Part shown: positions 55,801-64,000 of the stretch, one piece after another
Position numbering within the stretch: the stretch's first letter is position 1
How the letters are laid out: each line of letters starts with the position of its first letter
From: Symbiodinium natans
Lineage: Eukaryota > Sar > Dinophyceae > Suessiales > Symbiodiniaceae
NCBI GenBank assembly: GCA_905221605.1
Contig: CAJNDS010001191.1
Location: 400,644-464,643 of the forward strand
Reading direction: 5' to 3'
Length of the DNA stretch: 64,000 nt
Translations under genes and position numbers: made by a program
Notes under the pieces: model-generated
Database searches by the model: none
Told to the model about the DNA's origin: nothing
The model's input: the letters and a program-made list of their open reading frames with translations, nothing else

Positions 55801-58800
55801 CTCTCTTTCTTTTTCAACTTGCCGGAGGGAGGGGAAGGAGAACGGAGGCATGCAAGTTGGACGTGCCGTTCTGCCCAGTGCGCCAGCAGCGTGACCAGTG
55901 CTTGGGGGCTTACGATATCAGGGGTACCATATTGGGGTCCTTATTCTACTGTAAGGGGATCCGACTATATTAGGGGTCTATACTAGGGGTCCCTTATTTT
56001 CGTAAGAGCCCCCAGTTGGACTTGGGGTGTCATCGTTGCTTCGCGTGGTTTATGGCCAGGTCCGTCGCCACGAAGATCAACAGCTGGCTCAGCAGCGGCA
56101 GATGGTGAGGTAACGCCGGTCTGCCAAACGGCCCCAAACCCTTAATATATGCTTGGCCGGAGTTTTCTGAGTTTAGGGTTTAGGGTTTAGGGTTTAGGGT
56201 GGGTGAGCTCATTGAGCTTGCCCTTAGCTTACCGCCCAAGCTCGCCAGAACCGCATGCCAGTACGGCCAGGCTGGAAAGCACGCTGCAGGGCCTCCAGGA
56301 GGATCAGGACATGTAGTACTTAAGGGGCTTATAAGTGGGTTTATAAGTACAATCATAAGTGGTTCATAAGCAAGTAGGGTTTGGTTTTGGGGCTGACTGA
56401 GCCCCATCAGGGCTTAGCCTTGTGATAGGCTTGCGGGGGCGAGAAGGCATGGTGGACCTGAGCCTGTGAATTATCTCACTTTCTGCTATAAGGTGATCAC
56501 GGCACAGTTACAGCCGCTGTCAGATTGCCAGGAGGTTCGAACATCTCGGGCACCGTGTTCTGTCTGCATTGTGATGAACCCTAAATCCTAAACCCTAAAT
56601 CCCCAAACCCTAAGTCCTGAACCCTAAACCCTAAGTCCCTAAACCCTAAACCCTAAACTAAACCCTATACCCACAAATGCCGGAAATGCCACGTGCAGGG
56701 CGCAGGGCTTCGATCTGAGTCCCCACATCCCAGTGCCCAGGATGGATGGCTGCTTCGACTCCCTGTCGGCTAGGCTGGGTTTAGGGTTTGGGGTTTAGGG
56801 TTTAGGGTTTGGGGTTTGGGGTTTAGGGTTTAGGGTTAGGGGCCTCTCTCTCGTAGGGTTGCCCTCTCGGCATGGCTTCAGTCGCCCCCTCCTGGAGGCT
56901 GCAAGCAATCGAGCGAAGCCAGGCAGGGGTTGGCTTATGGGGTTTAGGGTTGAGGGTTTGGGGTTTAGGGTTTAGGGTACCAGGGAACGAGGGAATGAGG
57001 TACCCCATATAATCCCCTAACGGGTATATACGGTAACGGGTATATACGGTGGGGGTACGAGGGTGCCCGAATGAGGTGTCCGATGTACTCCTCGAGACTA
57101 TATAGGGTGATAAAGGGTACCCGAATTCCCTCATTCCCTACTCAGAACCAGGGGGTTGGAGGTTTAGGGTTTAGGGTTTAGGGTTTAGGGTTTAGGGTTT
57201 AGGGTTTAGGGAGCTCTCCTCAAGTGCATGTCCCTTTCAGTACGGTGGCGGGGTGTTCTAGCTACAGCGGCTTGCACCTCCATGGGCCTTATAACTTGAA
57301 TTTGTTGATGCCATTGGGAATACATTTTTTAAATTTAATTATAGTTCTTTTTGGGTATTATAACTCCTAAGAAACAGCCGCAATCATAATTTTTGGTTCC
57401 AAGTTCAGTATAGTTGATACAATCCGCACGTGGTGCTCGAAAAAAGGCCCTGTGCAAGTGACACCGGGTGTCCACAACCCAGGTACCCGAGATCACCCTA
57501 AACCCTCAACCCTCAACCCTCAACCCTAAACCCTAAGCCCATGTCGAGGCAGCATTGGCTGCCGGCGCGCAGCGTGCGCTCAGACTGGTGCTCGCGCCAC
57601 CACTTCGAATGGCTTTGGGGTTTAGGGTTAGGGTTCCAGGGCTTAGGGTTTAGGGTTCCAGGGCTTAGGGCTTAGGGTATAGGGTTTAGGGTTTAGGGTT
57701 CCAGGGCTTTCAGGTATCAGGGTGCAGGGCTTTGGGTGGGGGTTTAGGGGTTTGAGTTTGTGCCCTCGTGTTGTGGAGGTTTTGTCGGTAGTTTTTGCTG
57801 GGTAGGACTGCTGCATGTAGGGTAGCTGGGTTTAGCTATTTGATCCGCAACCCCACTCGACGAAATCCACAAGGGACGGCAGCTGCAGTACAGGGTATAA
57901 GGGGTGTACAGTTGTGAGCTAGCATGGGGCTTCCTGCGACGGCGACTGCCAGTACTACCCTTATTCTCATTTTTGCGGGTAGGTTCCGACTAGCCCAAGT
58001 TGACAAACGGGAGGGGGGGGAAAGCATCATGAACTCCGAGTAAGCCAAAGCACCCCCCAAGCTTGGGTGCTTCTTAGTAGGGAAGGAGGAAATGAGCTAC
58101 CCCTATGTAATCCCTTAAAGTGGAGGGGCTGGAGGGGCTGGAGGGTGTGTATATATATATATATATGGTACCCCCCCCCCAGTGACCTACCCTTTTTCGC
58201 CTTGTCTCAAGTCACCCAGCTGCACTGCAAGCAAACTCGGTGTGCAATATAGCGTATTTCCTAGGGCGTAGACTAAAATACAACTAAAATCGCGTACACG
58301 GGACAGTAGAAAAACCAAAAATACCAAAACCAAAAAAAACAAAAAACCAAAACCAAAAAAAACAAAAAAACAAAACCAAAAAAAACAAAAAAAACAAAAC
58401 CAAAAAAAACAAAAGTACCAAAAAAAAGCCAATTTTCCGGGACTCTCAGGAAATCCCTATGAGGCTTCCAAGAGTCCCGGAAAATTGTTTTTTTTTGGTG
58501 TTTTTGGTTTTGGTTTTTTTGGTTTTTTTGGTTTTGGTATTTTTGGTTTTTTGGTTTTGGTATTTTGGCTTTTTGGTTCGCCTTCACGGTCACGAGGCAA
58601 CAACTACGCATTTTTAAGTGTGCTTATGCTAATTGTGCTTTTCAGAAATAGTATACAAGTGGTCTTTCTAGTGCTTCAGAATTTGTTTCGTTATTATGTA
58701 AGTAGAGCCGCTAGTGTTTAGTGCATCTTTTGGTTGTACTCAAGTGTCGTAGAACTTATTCAGCCGTTACTTGGTGCTCTGGTAGCTCAATTCGCATGGA

Positions 58801-61800
58801 TAATATTTGCCTGGTAAATGCGATTAATTATCTAGAAGCAGCATTTGCAATACTTGTCTTGAGAAAAAGCATTTATTGCTCAGAACTGTTTGCTTAAGAA
58901 GTGGCTCCTACTCGTCCAGGAATACCCCAAAACCCTATAATCCAAACTTTACCAGAGATTCTCCTGAAAAGCTTGCGCTTTTGGATGTTTTTATGTATTT
59001 GTGAATTTGCTTGTGCATGGCCTTCACTAAGTTCTTTTCTAGGATTCTTGTGCATCTTTTAAGCCTGATTGTGCAAGTTGTGTTTTTCAAGCATAGTATA
59101 TATGTGGTCTTTATTGAATACTTCAGACATCTTTGTTTCATCGTTATGTAAGTAGAACCGCTTCTATTTCCATTATTGTGCATTTTTAAGCTTGCTCATG
59201 CAAATTGTGCTTTGCAGACATAGTATATAAGTGGTCTTTAGTGAATACTTCAGCAATCTTTGTCTCATTGTTATGTAGGTAGAACCGTTTCCATTTCCGC
59301 AAGTGTTTATTTCGTATTTGGTTGAGTATGGTCCTTTAAATAGTATTCACTTGAGTCAAATTGGGCTATTTGCTTAAGAATTCCTCTAGTAGTGAAATTC
59401 GCATAGAATGAATACTTCAAAAAAATTGTTTCATGAATATGTAAACATAAGGTGTTTCATTTGACTTTGCAGATAGTACTTCAATAATACTTTGCCCGGT
59501 ATAAACATAACTGTTTCAATGCACTAGTTGCTCAACAAAGCACTATTTGCCCTTTAAACCACACTTTGCCATATTTTGGTTGAATATGGTGCTTCTTTCG
59601 TATTTTGGTTGAGTATGGTCCTTTAAATGGTATTCACTTGAGTCAAATTGGGCTATTTGCTTAATAATTACTCTAGTAGCTAAATTCGCATAAAATGATT
59701 ATTTCAAAAATAAAAACGATTCATGAATATGTAAACATAAGGTATTTCAGTGGACTTTTCAGAGAGCATACTTTGCCTAGTACAAACACAATTGTATAAA
59801 CACAGTATATGCACTTTAAACGCACACTTTGCCATTTTTTGGTTGAGAATGGTGTCTATTTCGTATCTTGGTTGAGTATGCTCCTTTAAATAGTATTTCC
59901 TGGAGTCAAATTGGGCTCTTTGCTTAAGAATTACTCTAGTAGCTAAATTCGCATAGAACCAAGAAAAATGTTTCACTATTTGATTTATACTTTGCCTCGT
60001 ACAAACACAATTGTATAAATAAATTAGTTGCTCAACAAAACATTTATTGCCCTTGAAACGCACAATTTGCATAGAAAAAACACTGATCTAAACATCTAAA
60101 AACAGCATTGTCCGCTTCAGATTCAAAATGTAGATTCTTCCAATGCTGGCTTATCGGGGTCTGTGAAGTGGGTGTCCCAGTAACTGTCCTTCATTACCCG
60201 GTGATTAACTACGCGACTTTTGGGCCTTCTTTGTTACTTTTTGTTAAAAAGGCCTCAAAAGGCCTAAAAAGGGTAGGTCGCTGGGGGGGGGGGTAGCATA
60301 TATATATATATATATATATGGGGGGGGATATATTTACTTCATTCCCGCATTACCCTAATCCCTAAACCCTAAACCCTAAAATAGAAACCCCAAACCCTAA
60401 ACCCTAAGGAAGCTTTGGCAACATGGCAGGCCCTGAAGACAGCGGAGGCGCAGAAGTCTCTCAGCGAGCGCCAGGACGAGACGTTGGGAACCTCAGCAAG
60501 TGCCTTTTGTAATGGCTGAGGAGGAGGGTTTAGGGTTTAGGGTTTGGGGTTTAGGGTTTAGGGTTTTGGGGAGCTTTACCAACTCTACCTCTCTGTAGGC
60601 ATCTCTACGTCAAGGTCCATGCAACGGAAGTCCGGAGAGCAAGCCCCAAACCGTAAATCCTGAACCCTAAACCCTGAACAACTCGACCTTGAAGGGTTAG
60701 GAGCCAGGGCCTCTTAGGTCCCGTTTGCATCCCCCTGAGACCCGCTCAATCCCTGACCGGTTTGAGGCTGCTGGTTAAGGGTTCTGCATTCGAGAGGTCA
60801 CCAAACTACCCGTTCTGTATGAACCCTCGGAGTACTTGAGGCAGGGGCGTTGCGTGCACGAAGCTGCTCAGAACACGACTCGTCTCCAGGCGACCTTGGC
60901 TTTTCGGGTTTTGGGTTCGGGTTTGGGGTTGGGGTTTAGAACCCTAAACCCTAAACCCTAAACCCTAAACCCTAAGTCCTAAACCCTAAGCCCTAAACCC
61001 TAAACCCTAAGCCCTAATCCAAATAATCAGGGCTGAGGCTTCTTTGTAGGGATTCTGAATTTCTACGCCTTGGAGAGTTCGGAGTCGCGGGGAACTCCTT
61101 TTTGTATAGGTTGAGAATGAGGTTTAGGGTTTACAGGTTTAGGGTGTTTTCGTTGCCAGGGCTTAAGCACTGTTTAGAATCATCGGGGTCTCGCGGGATT
61201 TCATGGCTTAGCAGCAAATAGCTCAAAAGGACAATTTGAACCCTGTTAAGCCACACGCCGGAGGCACAGTGGCCTCAAATCTGTCCCAACCCCCCGGCCA
61301 GAATCAGAAGCCACTGGCTCAGGATATTTCCACCTGAGCTCAGAACCTTGAATTTTGCTTGGTAGCCCAGTGGTACCCTTTACCCTTGATTTTGGTTCTG
61401 GGTTCCCTTATAAAGTAACCAACCAGAAAAAGTGCCCTTATTACAACATGGTTACTGGGCGACAAAGGAACCTCAAACCCTTCGGGTTTAGGGTTTAGGG
61501 TTTAGGGTTTAGGGTTTAGGGTGTAGGGTTTAGGGTTTAGGGTTTAGGGTGTAGGGTTTAGGGTTTAGGGTTTAGGTTTAGGGTTTAGGGTTTAGGGTTT
61601 AGGGTTTAGGGTTTAGGGTTTAGGGTTTAGGGTTTAGGGTTTAGGGTTTAGGGCTCAAGCTCTCAAGCCTACGTACTGGGTTTAGGGTTTCGGGCCTCTA
61701 AGGTTGTCATTGTTTGCTTCCAGTAGGGTTGCGTGGAGGAGCAGCTGACACCTCTGAACCTCCCGAGCCCTAAACCCTAATGCAAACGTCGCTTTAATAA

Positions 61801-64000
61801 CCCCCCCCCCCCCCAATCTTGTTTTGGTCCCCGGGGTTTGGAGGGGTCAAAAAAAGGACGGGGTGTCAATAGTTGGAATCTGGGGGTCTTCTGGGGGTCT
61901 GGGGGCGGTCAGCTGTCAGGGTCTGCTCTGCTTTGTCTTGAAGGGTTCTGCTTGCTCTCGTCACCCCATTTTTATTCTCACCGGACCCCCCTATTTAGAC
62001 TTGTTTATAGATTTCGGCCCGGAAACCTCCCGTAATGGAAAGTAGTCTTCGACTGGGACCCGCTGGCCCGGCGAATATTGCAATTACCACCCCATTTATA
62101 GATGTGAGGTTAACATTAAACCCCAAACCCTAAACCTTAAACCTTAAGCCTGAGAGGCCCTGGAGCGCGGCATGGCCTCAGTTGAGGCCACGCTGGCAGG
62201 GGATAGGTTAAGAGTTTGGGGTTGAGGGTTGAGGGTTCGGGTGTGGTAGTTTTTGGGTGTAGGGTTTAAGGTGTAGGGTTTAGGGTTTAGGGTTCAGCAT
62301 TTCAAGTCCAAGCAGTCACTTGTCAAGAAGTTACTCCAGAAAAATACCCACCCGCCCAAAAATCCCACAACATTAGAACATATTTCACTTATGGAACGAC
62401 CTTGCCCAGTAAAAAATGACCTTGCCCAGTAAAAAAATGACCTTGCCCAGCAAAAAAATGACCTTGCCCAGTAAAAAAAGAACCTTTCCCAGTAAAAAAG
62501 TGACCTTGCCCAGTAAAATAAATGACCTTGCCCAGTAAACAATGACCTTGCCCAGTAAACAATGACCTTGCCTAGTAAACAATGACCTTGCCCAGTTAAA
62601 CAAAAATGACCTTGCCCAGTAACAAAAATGACCTTGCCCAGTAAAACAAATGACCTTGCCCAGTAAAACATGACCTTGCCCAGTTTAAAAAAAATCACCT
62701 TGCCCAGTAAAAAACATGACTTCGCCCAGTAAAAGAGTTACTGGGTAAGGTCATTTTGTTTACTGGGCAAGGTCATTCTTTTTTACTGGGCAAGGTCATT
62801 TTTGTACTGGGCACAGCAAAAAATGCATGACCTTGCCCATTTAAAAATGACCTTGCCCAGTAAAGGTCATTCTTCTTGCGGGCAAGGTGATTTTTTTACT
62901 GGGCAAGGTCATTTTTTGCTGGGCAAGGTCCTCCTTTTTTTGGACCGAACGACCTTGCCCAGTAAAAAAAATGACCTTGCCCAGTAAAAAACAACCTTGC
63001 CCAGGAACTCCATGAAGATTTAAATCATATCTGAAAGAGAGGCTTAGGGTTTAGGGTTTGGGGTTTGGGGTTTAGGGTTTAGGGCTCAAGCCCTCGAGCC
63101 TACTTACTGGGTTTAGAGGTTTGGGGCCTCTAAGGTTGTCATTGTTTGCTTCCAGTAGGGTTGCGTGGAGAAGCGGCTGACACCTCCGAACCTCCCCGAG
63201 CCCTAAACCCTAAACCCTAAACCCTAAACCCCAAACCCTAAACCTAAACCCTAAACCCTAAACCCTAAGCCTGAGAGGCCCTGGAGCGCGGCATGGCCTC
63301 AGTTGAGGCCACGCTGGCGGGGGATGGGTTAAGAGTTTGGGGTTGAGTGTTGAGGGCTTCAGGTGTGGTAGTTTTAGGGTTTAGGGTTTAGGGTCTACCC
63401 CTAAACCCTAAACCCGACCCTAAACCCTAGACCCAACAAACCCTACACATCACACCCTGAATGAATGACTTGTATCACTTCACATGCTGATGTGCCAGAA
63501 GGTTGAAACCCTAGAGCCTGAAACAAACCCCACATACACCCTAGATGTTACAAGGAGCGCCTGGCCAAAACCACTGCTGGCACAGAGCTGACCGGCTTCG
63601 GCAACCGTTTGGCGCACAACGAGGCGCGTCTTTTCACCATACTTACTGTTGGTTAGTAGGGAATGACTCAAGGCCCGCATTGTAGGTAGGTCGAGGTGGG
63701 TAGCTTCCCGAAATCTACACTTACATCACCCGCATAAAATCCTGTAGAACCCTTACCCTAAACCGGAAACATCTACTATTTGCCTAAGAACCCCAAAAGA
63801 ATACCAAACAAAAGTGTTCCCTATATTTCCCTTTTAGAAGGAATATCATTTTTCTGGGGATCTTAAGCAATTAATGGTAGTTATCTTAAGCAATTGGTCG
63901 TTAAACCCTAAGCCCTAAACCCTAAACCCCTTCTACAACCCTTTGTCTGACTGTCCATCTACACTGAGGCCGCGCAGAAACGCCTGGAGCAGAGGATGAA
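49760..64000 (+). CDS. Coiled-coil gene of tiny exons, continuing past the window
   Basis: Proposed exons, all + strand: 49760-49808, 50816-50882, 52469-52493, 52674-52706, 54719-54787, 55534-55607, 56060-56104, 56699-56778, 56857-56941, 57549-57619, 60409-60482, 61727-61766, 62157-62206, 63159-63199, 63278-63327 and 63969 onwards. Most are 25-85 bp, GC-rich and rich in A, E, Q, R and L in heptad-like order, for example EALATWQALKTAEAQKSLSE. Introns are filled with telomeric arrays and hairpins. The gene could instead be two or more genes; phases were not shown to connect throughout. Function is unknown; a long coiled-coil structural protein is inferred. Confidence 0.45.
49857..50117. repeat. 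Large inverted-repeat element with nested insert
   Basis: The left end TACTTGGAGGTTCATG... (here GCTTGGAGGTTCATG) and the right end CATGAACCTCCAAGTGG are inverted copies. Inside, a second element beginning TTTAGTGTAACTTTAGATCC and ending CAGCCAAGCATGG interrupts the first, with TACTTAACAACCAATTGTAA resuming afterwards. The same inner sequence lies at 32215-32345 and 36355-36400. Confidence 0.65.
50816..50882 (+). CDS. Alanine-rich coiled-coil exon
   Basis: EQLAAAAAAAADADRLTETL then SP and one base, between CTACTTTCAG and GTAGCA. CCCTAAA/CCCTGAA repeats precede it and TTTAGGG (50930-50978) follows. Confidence 0.6.
50883..52468. other. Intronic stretch, few supportable features
   Basis: Holds TTTAGGG and CCCTAAA blocks (50930-50978, 51585-51618, 52025-52050), hairpins (51509-51590, 52088-52204, 52258-52365) and a possible exon near 51690 (ASEARRLQSHHPNSGTSKT) that I could not fix. 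AGGGTTTTAAGG repeats occupy 51745-51850. Confidence 0.5.
52088..52204. repeat. Inverted-repeat element flanked by a 12-bp direct repeat
   Basis: GAAGTAGGGTTTATACT at the left and AGTATAAACCCTGCTTC at the right, 15-16 of 17 matching. TGCCTTTGACAT is present on both outer sides (52076-52087 and 52208-52219). Confidence 0.75.
52469..52706 (+). CDS. Two small coiled-coil exons
   Basis: 52469-52493 reads EALRETKA between GACTTCAAG and GTAGGG. 52674-52706 reads SHGRGLERKLR between CCCTTGAG and GTACGA, with a CCCTAAA block immediately before it. Confidence 0.45.
52800..52846. repeat. TATTC pentamer repeat
   Basis: About nine TATTC/TACTC units. Confidence 0.92.
53632..53774 (-). repeat. Interstitial CCCTAAA/CCCCAAA array
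   Basis: About twenty units, the left half CCCCAAA variants, the right half pure CCCTAAA. Confidence 0.95.
53940..54080. repeat. ATAATAGGGCCTTTTAAGGG repeats
   Basis: Three to four units of about 35 bp, each able to fold through CCTTTTAAGG. Confidence 0.8.
54719..54787 (+). CDS. Candidate exon ending at a telomeric array
   Basis: LSVPPSPASYGQCAPSEAGQ then QWG, 23 codons, after TGCGCCAG; the donor GT is within GGTTTAGGG. Confidence 0.45.
55300..55490. repeat. Inverted-repeat elements, TTGGGATGTTCCCC family
   Basis: AGTTCCCCCTTATCCTAGCAG at the left faces TTAGTATAAGGGGGAACATC near 55375-55395; a further partial copy ends at about 55479 with GTGCAAGGGGGAACA. Confidence 0.6.
55534..55607 (+). 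CDS. Coiled-coil exon whose acceptor and donor lie in telomeric repeats
   Basis: DSDVRLDLFSETLQRLSREV then APKK plus two bases. The acceptor is the AG of CCCTAAAG and the donor is the GT of GGGGTTTAGGG, so both splice signals are parts of flanking telomeric units. Confidence 0.65.
56060..56104 (+). CDS. Glutamine-rich coiled-coil exon VRRHEDQQLAQQRQM
   Basis: Fifteen codons between TATGGCCAG and GTGAGGT, phase 0 on both sides. A hairpin (55915-56010) precedes it. A further possible exon, ARLESTLQGLQEDQDM, ends at 56314 before GTAGTAC. Confidence 0.58.
56699..56778 (+). CDS. Candidate exon framed by telomeric arrays
   Basis: AQGFDLSPHIPVPRMDGCFD then SLSARL and one base, between ACGTGCAG and the GT of GGGTTTAGGG. 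CCCTAAA units (56578-56665) lie upstream. Confidence 0.5.
56857..56941 (+). CDS. Candidate exon framed by telomeric arrays
   Basis: GCPLGMASVAPSWRLQAIER then SQAGVGLW and one base, after CTCTCGTAG; the donor GT is in GGGGTTTAGGG. Confidence 0.5.
56985..57150. repeat. Inverted-repeat element, GTAGGGAATGAGGG family
   Basis: CCAGGGAACGAGGGAATGAGG then TACCCC at the left; GGGTACCC, GAATTCCCTCATTCCCTAC at the right. GGGTATATACGGTAAC and GGGTATATACGGTGGG are a tandem pair inside. Confidence 0.65.
57549..57619 (+). CDS. Alanine-rich exon framed by opposite telomeric arrays
   Basis: AALAAGAQRALRLVLAPPLR then MAL plus two bases. CCCTAAA/CCCTCAA repeats lie upstream, the acceptor is ATGTCGAG, and the donor GT is in GGGGTTTAGGG. 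Confidence 0.55.
58305..58580. repeat. Large inverted repeat of AAAACC / GGTTTT with an inner hairpin
   Basis: AAAACCAAAAAAAACAAA-type sequence (58305-58430) faces GGTTTTTTTGGTTTTGGT-type sequence (58490-58580). In the centre AATTTTCCGGGACTCT and AGAGTCCCGGAAAATT form a perfect 16-bp stem. Short frames across it encode only K/N/Q or F/G strings. Confidence 0.9.
58600..60100. repeat. AT-rich dispersed-repeat block
   Basis: GC-poor compared with the rest. TTTGGTTGAGTATGGTCCTT then TAAATAGTATT recurs near 59318, 59606 and 59860. ATAGTATATAAGTGGTCTTT recurs near 58648, 59095 and 59220. A GTAAGTAGAACCGCT motif follows each of the latter. A 122-codon minus-strand frame (59704-60072) is a translation of these repeats. 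Probably a decayed mobile element or a long AT-rich intron; no terminal repeat or transposase was recognised. Confidence 0.6.
60297..60322. repeat. TA dinucleotide run
   Basis: Short TATATA tract following a G run. Confidence 0.9.
60409..60482 (+). CDS. Coiled-coil exon framed by opposite telomeric arrays
   Basis: EALATWQALKTAEAQKSLSE then RQDE plus two bases. The acceptor is the AG of CCCTAAG; the donor is GTTGGG and a TTTAGGG array starts about 45 bp downstream. Confidence 0.65.
61365..61463. repeat. Inverted-repeat element related to intron 1 of the TIR-like gene
   Basis: GCCCAGTGGTACCCTTTACCC at the left and TTATTACAACATGGTTACTGG then GC at the right; the inner TTCCCTTATAAAG motif matches the element at 47714-47832. 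Confidence 0.7.
61486..61652 (+). repeat. Long intronic TTTAGGG telomeric array
   Basis: About twenty-four units, including GTGTAGGG variants at two places. Confidence 0.97.
61727..61766 (+). CDS. Exon GCVEEQLTPLNLP, duplicated copy 1
   Basis: After CTTCCAGTAG, with the intron starting GCCCTAAACCC, so a GC donor inside a telomeric unit is implied. A copy with changes (GCVEKRLTPPNLPE) lies at 63159-63199. Confidence 0.45.
62157..62206 (+). CDS. Coiled-coil exon ALERGMASVEATLAGD, duplicated copy 1
   Basis: After AAGCCTGAGAG, before GTTAAG. Identical peptide at 63278-63327 except at the last, split codon. Confidence 0.6.
62390..63010. repeat. CTTGCCCAGTAAAA minisatellite with facing halves
   Basis: About fifteen units of AATGACCTTGCCCAGTAAAA (62390-62740), then the reverse complement TTTACTGGGCAAGGTCATT (62745-62815), then both again (62820-63005). 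Units are 22-25 bp and vary only in the A-run. It is not a CRISPR array: there are no unique spacers and the orientation switches. The frames over it are repeats. Confidence 0.93.
63159..63327 (+). CDS. Duplicated exon pair, copy 2
   Basis: 63159-63199 reads GCVEKRLTPPNLPE; 63278-63327 reads ALERGMASVEATLAGD plus two bases. The whole segment from about 63085 to 63375 repeats 61655 to 62245 with a shorter inter-exon region. Confidence 0.55.
63586..63640 (+). CDS. Candidate exon LTGFGNRLAHNEARLFT
   Basis: After GCTGGCACAG. The end is unclear; an inverted-repeat motif ACTTACTGTTGGTTAGTAGG starts at about 63641, so the intron probably begins with a hairpin element. Confidence 0.4.
63969..64000 (+). 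CDS. Coiled-coil exon truncated by the window end
   Basis: AAQKRLEQRM after CTACACTGAG; the frame is open to the last base, so the gene continues to the right. Confidence 0.55.

Noticed and set aside
59704-60072. 122-codon minus-strand frame in the AT-rich block
   Set aside because: It contains the same peptide (YNCVCTRQS) twice because the DNA is repeated; AT-rich and without gene context.
62390-63010. CRISPR-like array
   Set aside because: Units are adjacent with only A-run differences, no unique spacers, orientation switches, and the genome is eukaryotic.

Overview
The window looks like nuclear DNA of a dinoflagellate, and a Suessiales/Symbiodiniaceae-like genome is my best guess. Seen directly: near-identical protein genes repeated head to tail, all convincing genes on the + strand, several introns that only work with GC or GA donors, and very many interstitial TTTAGGG/CCCTAAA arrays. 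Non-canonical donors, unidirectional tandem genes and TTTAGGG telomeres are known for dinoflagellates; the taxon itself is inference. No rRNA, tRNA, CRISPR array or bacterial operon was found.

Layout. 0-3 kb: interstitial telomeric arrays with a few possible micro-exons. 3.1-8.0 kb: a purine-rich ~1.42 kb tandem satellite. 8.0-18.3 kb: unrelated tandem repeats, many palindromic (87-bp, 54-bp and 77-bp units, GGGGCAAGT blocks, a 2.3-kb ATTTAAAT array with higher-order units, GGGGCTGCG and AGTAGC arrays). 18.6-23.7 kb: a gene of many short exons, ending 61 bp before the next ATG. 23.8-30.7 kb: four near-identical copies of a four-exon gene for a membrane-anchored, cysteine-repeat protein, followed by spacer without a fifth coding copy. 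32.7-36.6 kb: the 3' part of a coiled-coil gene. 36.6-46.6 kb: another coiled-coil gene holding a three-exon cassette repeated three times. 46.99-49.10 kb: a four-exon gene for a multi-pass membrane protein with a TIR-like VSHSW domain. 49.8 kb to the window end: a further coiled-coil gene of tiny exons, interrupted by an AT-rich block (57.9-60.1 kb) and a CTTGCCCAGTAAA minisatellite (62.4-63.0 kb).

The most interesting signal is the intron architecture. Many exons are entered from a CCCTAAA array and left into a TTTAGGG array, with the donor GT lying inside the first GGTTTAGGG. Such introns would carry UUUAGGG at the 5' end and CCCUAAA at the 3' end, which can base-pair. In the TIR-like gene one intron is essentially a CCCTAAA array flanked by a 15-bp direct repeat of the exon, as if telomeric repeat had been inserted and become an intron. 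Its other two introns are inverted-repeat hairpins with GA donors, one with perfect 40-bp arms. Related hairpins recur through the window in several sequence families.

Limits: all splice sites come from reading frame, AG/GT context and comparison of duplicated exons. Gene boundaries of the coiled-coil loci are approximate and several micro-exons may be wrong.
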